DNA from: Bremerella cremea
GTDB lineage: Bacteria; Planctomycetota; Planctomycetia; Pirellulales; Pirellulaceae
DNA length: 64,000 nucleotides
Reading direction: 5' to 3'
Assembly: GCF_003335505.1 (NCBI RefSeq)
Contig: NZ_QPEX01000011.1
Span: 434,001 to 498,000 of the forward strand
Position 1 is the first letter of the stretch; every line of letters starts with the position of its first letter. The notes under the pieces were generated by a model, which did no database searches, was not told the origin of the DNA, and saw only the letters and a list, made by a program, of their open reading frames with translations. Of the stretch, positions 18,641 to 27,478 are shown piece after piece. The translations under genes were made by a program, and so were the position numbers.

Positions 18641-19156
18641 GACAAAGCAGCCGAATTGATTGGCCTGCCAAGATAGCTTCTGGTAGGCCTCGGCTAGGTT
18701 ATTCACGATGACGTCTTCTACTTGTCCGCTCGGGCAATGCAGTACTAAGCCAACGTGCTGTGGTATGAAGAGGGCCACCCGATGACGAATTGCGGCATCG
18801 GTTACCCAGACGGCCCCGTTTTCGGCCACGGCGAATTCGCCTGGCAGAACTGCGAAGTCGACATCTTCCAGCGTATGCGGATCATCGACTCGGTCTAAGT
18901 CAACGTTGCCCATCAAGCCGTCGATGCAGCTAACTGTCTTCTTGGCTTCTACGTAAACGGGAAGATCGTTCAACGCTTCGGCCAGCCCATCAACGCCTTC
19001 TACGACCACGGCCGTGCCGCCAACGGCTGCCAGGACGTCGCCAAAGTGAGAGACCGCATCGTCGTACTGGATCCAGTCTTGTTGCAAGCTGGGAAGGTCG
19101 ACCGACGGTACCAGTTGGTTACGAACTGCTTTCAGGATCTGTTCTTTGCTGCTCAT
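18551..19156 (-). CDS. lutC: lactate utilization protein C (LUD domain)
   Basis: 201 residues. LUD-domain protein: AVAENGAVWVTDAAIRHR and the C-terminal IEQSLVIGAHGARSLHVFFV are typical of LutC/YkgG. Last gene of lutABC; its ATG overlaps the lutB stop by four bases. In Bacillus and E. coli-type systems LutABC oxidises L-lactate to pyruvate; LutC is the small subunit. Slightly shorter than B. subtilis LutC but with an intact C-terminus. Converges with and overlaps the plus-strand gene ending at 18640. Confidence 0.93.
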   Translation of the reverse strand: MSSKEQILKAVRNQLVPSVDLPSLQQDWIQYDDAVSHFGDVLAAVGGTAVVVEGVDGLAEALNDLPVYVEAKKTVSCIDGLMGNVDLDRVDDPHTLEDVDFAVLPGEFAVAENGAVWVTDAAIRHRVALFIPQHVGLVLHCPSGQVEDVIVNNLAEAYQKLSWQANQFGCFVSGPSKTADIEQSLVIGAHGARSLHVFFVL

Positions 19157-20547
19157 TGCGGTTTGTTTTTCTTTGCTCGCTTGGCGTACTGCTGGCGGAA
19201 GCTTTCTGCGGGGGCCTCAGGCATTTCGCGGTTCTTGCCCCAAGGGTTCAGGGCGTTATAGATCATGAAACGCGGGAGGTTTCGGAGGAAGAACTTACCA
19301 ACACTTCCCAGCCAGGCATACAGCTTCGGTCGCTGAAACACCCACGAGGTAATTCGCATGGGCATGGTCTTCGAGATGGGAAGCTGATTCTGATTCTTCA
19401 CTTCGGTGCGTAGTGTGAGAAGCTGTTCGTGCAGGTTGATCTGGACAGGGCAAACGTCCGAACAGCTTCCGCAAAGGGTACACGCGAATGGTAAAGATTT
19501 GTGATGCTTGGCGTCGCGCAAGGGGTTCAAGATCGAACCAATCGGGCCAGGGACCGTCGCCGCGTAGCTGTGCCCGCCACTCCGCCGATAAACGGGACAA
19601 GTGTTCATGCACGCACCGCAGCGAATGCATTTGAGTGAGTTGCGATAGTCGTCGCTGTTCATCAAATTACTGCGACCGTTGTCGACCAAGATGATGTGTA
19701 ACTCGCCCCCTTCTCGTGGACCGTGAAAATGCGAGGAGTAGGTCGTAATGGGTTGCCCGGTTGCGCTACGGGCCAGCAGCCGGAGGAAGATGCTCAGGTG
19801 GTCGACGGAAGGGATAAGCTTCTCGATGCCCATGCAGGCAATATGGACGTTAGGAAGCGATACGCCGAGGTCGGCGTTCCCTTCGTTGGTGCAAACCACA
19901 ATGCCACCGGTATCGGCCAAGGCAAAATTGACGCCGGTGATACCAACATCGGCTTGCATAAACTTGTTGCGAAGATGCTGTCGGGCCGATTCGGTTAAGT
20001 AGTCGGGATTGCAGTTCCCCGCTTCGGTATGCAGATGCTCGTGGAACGTATCACTGACGTCCTCCTTTTTCAGGTGGATCGCCGGCATGACGATATGCGA
20101 GGGGCCTTCCTGCCGTAGTTGGACAATGCGTTCCCCGAGGTCCGTGTCGACAACCTCGATGCCGTTTTGTTCGAGAAACGGATTGAGGTGACACTCTTCG
20201 GTGAGCATCGATTTCGATTTGACAATGCGTTCAGCTTCGTGCTTTCGAAGAATTTCGAGAACGATGCGATTGTGCTCGTCGGCATCTTTGGCCCAGTGGA
20301 CGGTTGCTCCACGAGCCTTGGCGTTTTTCTCGAACTCCTCCAGATAGTCCGCCAGCTTGCTGATCGTGTGAGCTTTGATCTGGGAAGCGCATTCCCGGAG
20401 CGTTTCCCACTCAGGCAAGCTCTTGGCCATGCGATCGCGTTTTTCGCGAATGAACCACAAGGCCGAGTCGTGCCAATGGGTGCGAGCCTGATCTTGGTTG
20501 AACTTTTTGGCGTTGGTCGGGTGGTCGAAGCTAGTTGTGCTGCTCAT
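19153..20547 (-). CDS. lutB: lactate utilization iron-sulfur protein B
   Basis: 464 residues. N-terminal LUD domain (about 60-290) followed by two 4Fe-4S motifs: CIRCGACMNTC with cysteines 307, 310, 313, 317 and CTLCGSCSDVC with cysteines 356, 359, 362, 366, each followed by Pro. Then a conserved C-terminal helical tail. This is the LutB/YkgF architecture. It transfers electrons during lactate oxidation within the LutABC complex. Overlaps lutA and lutC by four bases each, so the operon is tightly coupled. Confidence 0.95.
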   Translation of the reverse strand: MSSTTSFDHPTNAKKFNQDQARTHWHDSALWFIREKRDRMAKSLPEWETLRECASQIKAHTISKLADYLEEFEKNAKARGATVHWAKDADEHNRIVLEILRKHEAERIVKSKSMLTEECHLNPFLEQNGIEVVDTDLGERIVQLRQEGPSHIVMPAIHLKKEDVSDTFHEHLHTEAGNCNPDYLTESARQHLRNKFMQADVGITGVNFALADTGGIVVCTNEGNADLGVSLPNVHIACMGIEKLIPSVDHLSIFLRLLARSATGQPITTYSSHFHGPREGGELHIILVDNGRSNLMNSDDYRNSLKCIRCGACMNTCPVYRRSGGHSYAATVPGPIGSILNPLRDAKHHKSLPFACTLCGSCSDVCPVQINLHEQLLTLRTEVKNQNQLPISKTMPMRITSWVFQRPKLYAWLGSVGKFFLRNLPRFMIYNALNPWGKNREMPEAPAESFRQQYAKRAKKNKPQ

Positions 20548-21293
20548 TGGGGAACCTCGTATCCGGCGAGGATTTCGGCGATGTGCATGACGCGGATGGG
20601 GTGCTTATCTCGTTGGATCAAGCCGGCCAGGTGCATCAAGCACGACATATCGCCGGCAGTTAAAACTTGGGTGCCAGCTTGCAGGTGATCGGCAATGCGG
20701 TCTCGTCCCATCGTGCAACTGACCGCTTCTTCTGCAACCGCAAACGTGCCGCCAAAGCCACAGCATTCGTCCTGCCGTTTCAGTTCGGCCAGTTGAACCC
20801 CTTCAATCATTTGCAAAAGCTGCTGCGGCTTGTTGAACTCGCACGTGTTCCGCTCGCTGTCGCTGGCCAGGCGTAATTCGCGAAGACCGTGGCAACTGGA
20901 ATGGAGGCCGACCACGTAGGGAAAGTTGCCTGGCAGCGAGTCGACTTTTAAAACATCGACAAGAAACTCGCATAACTCGAAGATCTTGGTGCGGAGCTTT
21001 TCGTAGCGAGGATCACCGTGGACAATGTGTTCGTAATGGTTCTTGACCATCGAAACACAGCTTCCACTGGGGGCGACAATGGCATCGTAGTCGGCGAAGA
21101 TTTCCAGAAAGCGTTCTGCCAGCGGGGCGGCATCGGTATCGCAGCCGCTGTTTAGCATAGGCTGTCCGCAGCATGTTTGCGCGGCAGGAAAATCGACGTC
21201 GCAACCTAATCGCTCAAGAAGGTCCAGGGTTGCCATTCCGACGCGTGGATAGAGTTGGTCAACATAGCAGGGGACAAACAAGGCAACGCGCAT
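20544..21293 (-). CDS. lutA: lactate utilization Fe-S protein A (CCG domains)
   Basis: 249 residues. Two cysteine-rich CCG domains: AQTCCGQPMLNSG and DECCGFGGTFAV, plus HSSCHGLREL, as in LutA/YkgE and the heterodisulfide-reductase-like families. First gene of the operon; preceded by a TATAAT box. No strong Shine-Dalgarno before the ATG (CACTTGCC). No lactate permease or LutR-type regulator is adjacent within the window. Confidence 0.94.
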   Translation of the reverse strand: MRVALFVPCYVDQLYPRVGMATLDLLERLGCDVDFPAAQTCCGQPMLNSGCDTDAAPLAERFLEIFADYDAIVAPSGSCVSMVKNHYEHIVHGDPRYEKLRTKIFELCEFLVDVLKVDSLPGNFPYVVGLHSSCHGLRELRLASDSERNTCEFNKPQQLLQMIEGVQLAELKRQDECCGFGGTFAVAEEAVSCTMGRDRIADHLQAGTQVLTAGDMSCLMHLAGLIQRDKHPIRVMHIAEILAGYEVPQ

Positions 21294-21346
21294 GGCAAGT
21301 GGGGTGTCATCTTTGGTTGGCGAGAATCGAGGAGTGCGAGCCCAAC

Positions 21347-21352
21347 ATTATA
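21347..21352 (-). promoter_or_regulatory. -10 box of the lutABC promoter
   Basis: TATAAT on the minus strand about 54 bases before the lutA ATG; the region 16-18 bases upstream has no good -35 match (GTCGGA at best), suggesting an activator-dependent or weak promoter. Inference from consensus. Confidence 0.4.
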
Positions 21353-21380
21353 ACCGCCCTTTGGCGATTTCCGACGTTGC

Positions 21381-22316
21381 TTAGCTGAAAGCTTGCGATT
21401 TTTCCCGGTTCCTTCGCTTGGGCATCGCACTGGCCAGCGGAAAAACGATTCGCAGAACTTGTCCGGAATCGGGCGTGACCTCCCTTTCGATATTACCCGC
21501 TAAAAAGTCTGCGCATTCACGGATTCTAGCCTCTCGGTCTTGGTCGCAAGGCGAGGGAGGGGGGCCGGAACCGTTGCTTGTGAGCGATAACTCCAGCAAA
21601 TCTTCCTGCTGGCAGAGGTCGATTACGACGGAATCGGTGGTAGGGCATTGGCGTGCCCCGTCGAGAGCGTCCCGAACGAGTTGAACCACCACGCATTCTG
21701 CCAAGGGGGTCAAACGGTCGAATTCGATGTCGTGCCGGAAAGCGATGCTATCGATCCAGGTCTCGAACTGCTCGACTAAACGTTGGATTCCAGCCACAAC
21801 CCCTTCGTCTTGGGTGAGGCAAGGGGAAAGGAGGTTCATCGTTTGCCGCGTGTTTCTGAGACTGGTCCGAATCATTTCGATCGGCGATTCCAGACATTCG
21901 TTCAGTACATGCGGACGATCGATTGCCGCCTCTAATTGCAGGAGCGACGAGGTCAGGTTGGGGAGTATCAAGTCATGCAAATCAAGGGCTAAGAGTTGCC
22001 GCTCGCGTTCTTGATTTGCCTTGAGAAATTGCAGAAATGCCTTGTCTTCGAGGAGTTCTCGGTTTTCCTGGCGGAGGTCTTCAAGCTCTTCTTGCAATTG
22101 GGAATGGTCGGCAGGCTCGACGGTGGGGGTGGGCTGGGAGGCTGGCGATGGTGAAATGGCTAACAAGACAATCGTTGCGATTCCTAGCCCAAACAGAAAT
22201 ATCGTCAAAATTGTGGTAGGGACGAGAAGTGGCGCAAGAGATGCAAGTAGGCCAGCGGCAACGGCAAGAAGTCCGATCGCGGCAAGGAGGGCACTGCTGT
22301 ATCGAAATTCTTGCAT
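21381..22316 (-). CDS. histidine-kinase-like membrane protein (HisKA_3 type, divergent catalytic domain)
   Basis: 311 residues. Two transmembrane helices at about 8-30 and 34-54, a coiled-coil linker (about 72-100) and a dimerisation segment ERERQLLALDLHDLILPNL that matches the HisKA_3 box of NarL-type sensor kinases, with the phospho-acceptor His at 114. The ATP-binding part is weak: the N-box reads VQLVRDALDGARQ, and no clear GxGL/G boxes follow. There is no partner response regulator next to it. It could be a degenerate kinase, a phosphatase or a signalling scaffold. Lies upstream of, and on the same strand as, lutABC, with a 65-base gap. Confidence 0.75.
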   Translation of the reverse strand: MQEFRYSSALLAAIGLLAVAAGLLASLAPLLVPTTILTIFLFGLGIATIVLLAISPSPASQPTPTVEPADHSQLQEELEDLRQENRELLEDKAFLQFLKANQERERQLLALDLHDLILPNLTSSLLQLEAAIDRPHVLNECLESPIEMIRTSLRNTRQTMNLLSPCLTQDEGVVAGIQRLVEQFETWIDSIAFRHDIEFDRLTPLAECVVVQLVRDALDGARQCPTTDSVVIDLCQQEDLLELSLTSNGSGPPPSPCDQDREARIRECADFLAGNIEREVTPDSGQVLRIVFPLASAMPKRRNREKSQAFS

Positions 22317-22610
22317 AAAGAAGATGCTCCAAGAGTTTTTGCCGCGCCACCGCAGCGAGATCGCTCAAGCTTTTTTGATACCACCGCCAGACTTAAGAAA
22401 CAGCCCCTCGCATAGGTTGGTTGAGGTAGTTATTGTTGTAATTTGCCTAAAATGCACAAGAACCTGATTTATCCTTAAAGTCGTAACCGCTAAAATCGCT
22501 TTTTGGCCAGCAACTTTCCAATGATTGACTTACAGTTTACGAGGCGTTGGTGATTAACGCTCGATTTTTGACACATTTTGCTTTGCTATAGTTTCTTGGG
22601 GGGAACTTAC

Positions 22611-24044
22611 ATGATGCTCCGCTCTGTATTAGTTTTGACAATGACCTTTATGATGTTTCCGCAACTTGCGGAAGCAGGACGGCATCGTTGCCGGACGGCC
22701 TGTGCGCCGTGTGTTGCATGTAGCGACAGCGCTGCTGGTTGCTCTTCGTGCGGTGAAGCCGCACCCGCTACCATGGTCGAAAAGACGATCATGGTTCCAA
22801 CAACCGTGATGGAAACTCGTACCGTCACCAAGACCGTCTGCAAGCCGGAAACCCGCGAAAAGACCGTGAAGGTTGCCAAGTGCGTTGCAGAAACCAACTA
22901 CGTCACGAAGCAGTACACGGTTAATGTCCCGACTTGGGAAACCAAGTCTGTGGAATACACCGTGTGCAAGCCGGTTTATGAAACCAAGACCGGTACGAAG
23001 ACCGTGATGGTTCCGAAGTACGAAACCAAGTTGGTTGACTACACCGTTTGCAAGCCGGTTTACGAAACGAAGACCGGCACCAAGACCGTGATGGTCCCCA
23101 CCTGGGAAACCAAGACGGTTGAGCAGACCATCTGCAAACCAGTCTACGAAACCAAGACCGGTACCAAGACGGTTATGGTTCCGACTTGGGAAACCAAAGT
23201 CGTCGATTACACCGTCAGTAAGCCAGTTTGGGAAACCAAGACCGGTACCAAGACCGTGATGGTTCCACACCAGGAAGAGCGTTCCGGTACCAAAACGGTT
23301 TGCAAGATGGTCCCTGAAACCGTCTCGAAGACCCGCTGCGTCGACAAAGGCTGCTGGCAAACCAAGACCAGCACCGATTGCTGCGGTTGCCCAACGACTT
23401 GCAAAGTGTGGGTTCCGAACGTCGTGCAGGAATCGTACGATTGCACCGTCATGAAGCCGGTTACCGAGCAAGTTCCGTACACCTATAGCGTGTGCGTGAT
23501 GAAGCCGGAAACCAAGGAATACACCTACAAAACCTGCAAGACCGTCTGCGAAACCAAGCAGAAGGAAGTGAAGTACATGGTCTGCAAGCCAGAAACCAAA
23601 GAGTACACCTACCAAGTGTGCAAGATGGTTCCTGAAACGGTGACCAAGGAAGTGAAGCACATGGTCTGTAAGCCGGAAACCAAAGAGTACACCTACCAGG
23701 TGTGCAAGATGGTTCCTGAAACCAAGACCAAAGAAGTGAAGGTCAAAGTTTGTGTTCCAGAAACCAGAGAGTATACCTATCAGGTGTGCAAAATGGTTCC
23801 TGAAACCAAGACCAAGGAAGTGAAGCACATGGTCTGCAAGACCGAGACCCGCACCAAAGAAGTGCCGGTCACTTCCTACAAGACCGTCTACGAAGACAAG
23901 GTCTGCAGCTACACCGTAATGGTTCCGCACACCGTGACCGAAGAAGTTCAGGTTCCGGTTTGTAAGATGGTTCCTAAGACCATCCAGGTTCCTGCCGCCA
24001 ACTGCGGTGGTTGTGCTCCGGCTTGCACCACTTGTGGTGGCTAG
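22611..24044 (+). CDS. YTV-repeat exported cell-wall-type protein
   Basis: 477 residues from ATG 22611 (GGGGGGAA upstream; a second ATG follows at once). Signal peptide to about residue 23, then a Cys-rich segment with CAPCVACSDSAAGCSSCG. The rest is repeats: block 1 (about residues 104-224) of units like YTVCKPVYETKTGTKTVMVP, block 2 (about 294-420) of units like CKPETKEYTYQVCKMVPET. Cys occurs about once per unit. This matches the planctomycete YTV domain family, proposed to be proteins of the Rhodopirellula cell wall. Disulfide cross-linking is a reasonable inference. A reverse-strand frame of equal length is an artefact of the repetitive codons. A TGcTATAGT extended -10 at 22584-22592 might serve as promoter but sits very near the start codon. 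Confidence 0.92.
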   Translation: MMLRSVLVLTMTFMMFPQLAEAGRHRCRTACAPCVACSDSAAGCSSCGEAAPATMVEKTIMVPTTVMETRTVTKTVCKPETREKTVKVAKCVAETNYVTKQYTVNVPTWETKSVEYTVCKPVYETKTGTKTVMVPKYETKLVDYTVCKPVYETKTGTKTVMVPTWETKTVEQTICKPVYETKTGTKTVMVPTWETKVVDYTVSKPVWETKTGTKTVMVPHQEERSGTKTVCKMVPETVSKTRCVDKGCWQTKTSTDCCGCPTTCKVWVPNVVQESYDCTVMKPVTEQVPYTYSVCVMKPETKEYTYKTCKTVCETKQKEVKYMVCKPETKEYTYQVCKMVPETVTKEVKHMVCKPETKEYTYQVCKMVPETKTKEVKVKVCVPETREYTYQVCKMVPETKTKEVKHMVCKTETRTKEVPVTSYKTVYEDKVCSYTVMVPHTVTEEVQVPVCKMVPKTIQVPAANCGGCAPACTTCGG

Positions 24045-24075
24045 TCCGCAGCCAATAACGCATTGAAGAAACAAG

Positions 24076-24108
24076 AAGCCTGCGATCGATTCGGTCGCAG
24101 GCTTTTTC
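24076..24108 (+). terminator. terminator of the YTV gene
   Basis: AAGCCTGCGA, 9-base loop, TCGCAGGCTT followed by TTTT: classical rho-independent terminator 31 bases after the stop codon. Confidence 0.92.
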
Positions 24109-24154
24109 TATGCGCTTTCGCGGTGCAGAGGGCGATCCGAGCGGCTGAAAGCGG

Positions 24155-24376
24155 CTACGCCTCGCCAACGTAAGCAAATCGCGGGATCTCTTGGGCGTCG
24201 ATGGTAACCGTTTCCTGAAACATCTTGAGCGGCCGCACCCACAAGCCACGTTCGCCGTAATCTTGGCGGTAGACCACAAGTTCTTCTTCGGTCTCACTAT
24301 GGCGAGCCACGCCAAGCACGACGTATTCTGGACCTTTGTAGTGTCGGTAACGGCCCACGCGAAACGAAGAATTCAT
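24155..24376 (-). CDS. DUF1653 protein
   Basis: 73 residues from ATG 24376. The pattern VGRYRHYKGPEYVVLGVARHSETEEELVVYRQDYG and the following LWVRPLKMF is the DUF1653 domain, a small beta-barrel family of unknown function. A longer open frame reaches into the tRNA gene and is not a sensible start. Same strand as, and 68 bases after, tRNA-His, so it may lie on the same primary transcript. Confidence 0.88.
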   Translation of the reverse strand: MNSSFRVGRYRHYKGPEYVVLGVARHSETEEELVVYRQDYGERGLWVRPLKMFQETVTIDAQEIPRFAYVGEA

Positions 24377-24444
24377 CGGGGCAGAATCGCCTCGCCAGAA
24401 GGCCTTCTGGGATTGGTTATCCCGCGAAGGCAAAAAAAGAAAAG

Positions 24445-24519
24445 GGTGGGTAGAGGGATTCGAACCCACGACCCCTGGAACCACAATCCAGTGCTCTAAC
24501 CAACTGAGCTATACCCACC
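24445..24519 (-). tRNA. tRNA-His (GTG anticodon)
   Basis: On the minus strand the sequence folds as a cloverleaf: acceptor GTGGGTA with TACCCAC, D-arm AGCTCAGTTGGTTAGAGC, anticodon loop TTGTGGT with anticodon GTG, T-arm with GGTTCGAATCC. The extra G at position -1 (24519) pairs with discriminator C (24445), the signature of bacterial tRNA-His. The 3' CCA is not encoded. Its promoter lies at 24536-24564. Confidence 0.97.
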
Positions 24520-24535
24520 ACAATTGAAGCGACTT

Positions 24536-24564
24536 AGTTTAAATTCCGGCGACCACCTCGTCAA
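24536..24564 (-). promoter_or_regulatory. promoter of tRNA-His
   Basis: On the minus strand TTGACG (24559-24564), 17-base spacer, TAAACT (24536-24541); start of transcription expected about 10 bases before the tRNA 5' end. Confidence 0.6.
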
Positions 24565-24574
24565 TTGGGTGGTC
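24551..24574 (-). terminator. inverted repeat between creatininase gene and tRNA-His
   Basis: GACCACC and GGTGGTC arms with a 10-base loop, 36 bases after the stop of the creatininase gene. The loop contains the tRNA-His -35 box, so the hairpin could stop read-through exactly where the tRNA promoter begins. No T run. Confidence 0.4.
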
Positions 24575-24609
24575 GGATCGAATTTTACAACCGCTGCCGC
24601 TGCAACGTC

Positions 24610-25419
24610 TTACGTCGCCTCGTCAACCACAAACGGGAACGTCTCGTCCAGCTGGGCGGCGGAAAGTTGGACCAGAAAAGGGGCTAGGCGGTTCACGATT
24701 AACTGCATCAATTGCTCTCCTTTTTCAGCACTGGCTTGGTGGGGATGCCCGGAACCGCTGTTGGTGGTCAACAGGTGCCAGGGGCGGGTGATAGAAACCC
24801 ACCCTTTTTCCAACGCTTCGAATTGCATCGGTCTGGTCGCGCCGGAGTCAGCGTCGAGCGTCCCATCTGATCGCCTAGCGACCAGTTCAGGGCGATAGGC
24901 CAGAATCATCGAGGTTTCCATTTCACCAGCGTGATCTTCCATGTGCTGGAAAATCGAATGGTATTCCTCCGTGCTGAAGGCCTTGAACCAGTTGCAAAGG
25001 AAAACCTGGGCCTCGGTCTTGCCGTACAGTTCACGCAGCAGCGGCTTCATTTCGTTACCGCCGTGGCTATTCAGCAGAAGCACCTTCTTGATGCCGCTTT
25101 GCACGAGTGAAGCGATCAGATCGGTAACCACGGCGAATAAGGTGGACGGATCAAGGTTCATTGCCAGGGGGAACTCGCGCATGTTGGTCTCGGTGCCGTA
25201 CGGAATCGTCGGCAGCAAGATAACCTTGGCTCCTTGGGCGTGGGCCGCTTCACAGATTCGCTCGCCAATGATGGTCCCTTCGTAATCGTCGGTACCGTAC
25301 GGCAAGTGCAGGTTATGCGGCTCGGTTGCGCCCAAGGGAAGGACGGCTACTTCATACTGCGACTGCTTCACATGGGCATAGCTGACTTCTGAGAGTTTCC
25401 AAGGGCGAGGGGCAGGCAT
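24610..25419 (-). CDS. creatininase family protein
   Basis: 269 residues. Metal-binding and active-site motifs of the creatininase (amidohydrolase) family are present: PLGATEPHNLHLPYGTD (Glu, His, Asp ligands), NSHGGNE and GEMETS. Members include creatininase and the pterin/flavin precursor amidases such as MftE and ArfB, so the substrate cannot be named. Cytoplasmic. It is followed downstream by the tRNA-His gene. Confidence 0.9.
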   Translation of the reverse strand: MPAPRPWKLSEVSYAHVKQSQYEVAVLPLGATEPHNLHLPYGTDDYEGTIIGERICEAAHAQGAKVILLPTIPYGTETNMREFPLAMNLDPSTLFAVVTDLIASLVQSGIKKVLLLNSHGGNEMKPLLRELYGKTEAQVFLCNWFKAFSTEEYHSIFQHMEDHAGEMETSMILAYRPELVARRSDGTLDADSGATRPMQFEALEKGWVSITRPWHLLTTNSGSGHPHQASAEKGEQLMQLIVNRLAPFLVQLSAAQLDETFPFVVDEAT

Positions 25420-25505
25420 CGGTGTGGCTCCGGGTTGGAAGGAGGGGACGTGAAGGAGCTATCGATTCTAAAGAAGCCCCAACGCGGTTGCCATGCTACC
25501 GACGG

Positions 25506-27332
25506 CTAAAGATGAATCACAACTTGCGGCAGCGATTGCTTTAGTTGCTGGACGCCCTCTGGGGTGACCTTGGTTTGGCGGGCGTCGATCATTTCCAGAT
25601 TCTTTAGTTTGGCCAACTGCAGCAGACCTGCGTCCGAGATTTGTGTGACCGCCAACCGTAGCACTTTCAGCTGTGAGAGCGAAGCGAGCTGCTGCAGTCC
25701 TTGATCCGAGATGGCCGTGCCGCTCAGATCGAGTTCTTCCAGCGTCGTCAGCTTTCCGATGGTTGCCAACGCGGTGTCGTCGATGTGGGTCGAAGCCACA
25801 CTCAGATCACGCAGCGATTGGCAACCCTGCAGCGAGGCCACGCCGGCACTAGTAATCGGGGTGAATGTCAGGTCGAGCCATTGCAGTTGGGCAAACGTGC
25901 CAATCCGAGCGAGCGCACGGTCGTCGATCCCGCTGCATCTGCCCAGGGCCAAGTCGGTTGTGGGAGAATGTTCGGGTAATGCCAAGATCTGTTCGGTGGT
26001 TACGCCCAGGTAGGTCGCGTACTGCTGATCGAGCGGGCCTAGGCTCTTTTGTCCCAGCCGTGTCGCCAGGCTATGTTCGCGGTCTTTCCGCTGGTAGATG
26101 TCGACCAAGTACTGGATGAACGGCTCGCGTAGCTTTCGATCGTCGCCATCGAGAAAGAAATGTGCCAGGCCAGCCGATTCGCTATAGATCGCCCCAATGT
26201 CAGGGCTCTTCTGTAGTTGATTGCGTCCCATGGCAACCAGTTCGTCGAGCTTGATGAAGAAATCTCCCATCGTAAAACGATTCCTGGCGAACTGCAGCCG
26301 GGTGGCATCGATGCCGCCGAGGGTGACGTACCCGTCATGGATCCGTAGGGATTCCATGTACATTGCCACCGCTTCAATGGCCCAAGCGTTGGCGGTCTCG
26401 CCCACGTCTTTCGAGGCGGATCGATACTCTTGGAATAGTTGATGGGCGACTTCGTGGTGCCAGGTAGCATGGGCCTGATTGCTATCGTCGTGAAACAGAA
26501 AGACCATCTCTTCGTCGAACTGGTAGATGCCCAGCGTGATGCCGATGCGAGGCTGGGTTTTCTCTAAGTAGTTGACGTATTCTCCCCGGGTTTTGAACAG
26601 CACCACATCAAACTTCTTGCGCACCGGGCTGGGGGTGCCGCCGTTGAAGTAGCTGGCCAGTTGCCGTTCGTTGCTCCAGTACGAAAAGAACATCTGTTCC
26701 CAGGCCGAATAGACAATCTCTAGCCGCTTGCCCAGTTCCAGCCCGGCGGCCTCGCTTTCATTGGTCATGATTTGAAAGTGAGGCGTATCGATCTGCCAGA
26801 ACGACTTCATCGGCCAGCCAAGTTTCGGATGATCGAACCTGGGCTGCTTGGCTCGGATGGTCACGCCAGGACGACGCCAAACGTCTCCGACCTTGTTGTA
26901 GCCCAGTATGCGCCGCGCATCGGCGTGGTCTGGGTTCTCACGTAAGACTTCGTGCAGTGTGCGATACGAGGCGGCTCCGTCTTGAGCTGCGAGCAGGGCC
27001 TGGGCGTGGTCGAACAAGGCATCGGCCTGAGCGTTACGCAGCGCGCGAAACTTCTGATACCAGAACTGCACCAACTGCGGAGCGTCTGCTTTGGGGACAA
27101 GCTGGGACGAATCGGGGACCAGGAATAAGACGTTTTCTTCCCCGTGCGGTTGGACAATCCACTCGCGCGTGATCTTGGCCTGAGCGGGCAAGCCAACTTC
27201 GTCGCATTTGGCTGCCAGTTGGGAAAGTTCGGATTGATACCGTTGGTCAATCTCGCTCCGCGACGGCGCAGCGACATCCATGGCAGCAGCAGAGACCAGC
27301 AAGATCGCAGTCGTGAAAAAATGCACAGGCAA
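25506..27332 (-). CDS. exported DUF1570 protein with C-terminal leucine-rich repeats
   Basis: 608 residues. Signal peptide (FFTTAILLVSAAA), an N-terminal helical region, DUF1570 with the zinc-protease-like motif HEVAHQLFQEY (about residue 290), then at least six leucine-rich repeats from about 455 (for example LEELDLSGTAISDQGLQQL). The start is not ATG: TTG at 27332 or GTG at 27326, with an in-frame stop TAG 30 bases upstream. DUF1570 is a gluzincin-like family common in planctomycetes; the LRR part may bind protein. Probably periplasmic. Confidence 0.88.
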   Translation of the reverse strand: MPVHFFTTAILLVSAAAMDVAAPSRSEIDQRYQSELSQLAAKCDEVGLPAQAKITREWIVQPHGEENVLFLVPDSSQLVPKADAPQLVQFWYQKFRALRNAQADALFDHAQALLAAQDGAASYRTLHEVLRENPDHADARRILGYNKVGDVWRRPGVTIRAKQPRFDHPKLGWPMKSFWQIDTPHFQIMTNESEAAGLELGKRLEIVYSAWEQMFFSYWSNERQLASYFNGGTPSPVRKKFDVVLFKTRGEYVNYLEKTQPRIGITLGIYQFDEEMVFLFHDDSNQAHATWHHEVAHQLFQEYRSASKDVGETANAWAIEAVAMYMESLRIHDGYVTLGGIDATRLQFARNRFTMGDFFIKLDELVAMGRNQLQKSPDIGAIYSESAGLAHFFLDGDDRKLREPFIQYLVDIYQRKDREHSLATRLGQKSLGPLDQQYATYLGVTTEQILALPEHSPTTDLALGRCSGIDDRALARIGTFAQLQWLDLTFTPITSAGVASLQGCQSLRDLSVASTHIDDTALATIGKLTTLEELDLSGTAISDQGLQQLASLSQLKVLRLAVTQISDAGLLQLAKLKNLEMIDARQTKVTPEGVQQLKQSLPQVVIHL

Positions 27333-27478
27333 CTCAAACAGCGAGGCCGAAGCCTCTAGCTAAACAAGCGATAAGACCTTTCTATTCTAGTCTCCCAGAC
27401 GTCGAAGTCCCCGCCGCTTGGCAAGGCATTTTGCCGGGGCGTTCACCGCGCAAGCAGCGTGCTGGTTGGTTTGTGATG

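Noticed and set aside
22568-22592. TTGACA ... TATAGT promoter for the YTV gene.
   Set aside because: Spacer is only 13 bases. An extended -10 alone is possible but would start transcription on top of the ribosome site.
22629-24074. Long open frame on the minus strand opposite the YTV gene (481 codons).
   Set aside because: Its repeats mirror the codon repeats of the YTV gene, it has no ribosome site and its product is low-complexity; it is a by-product of the repetitive sequence.
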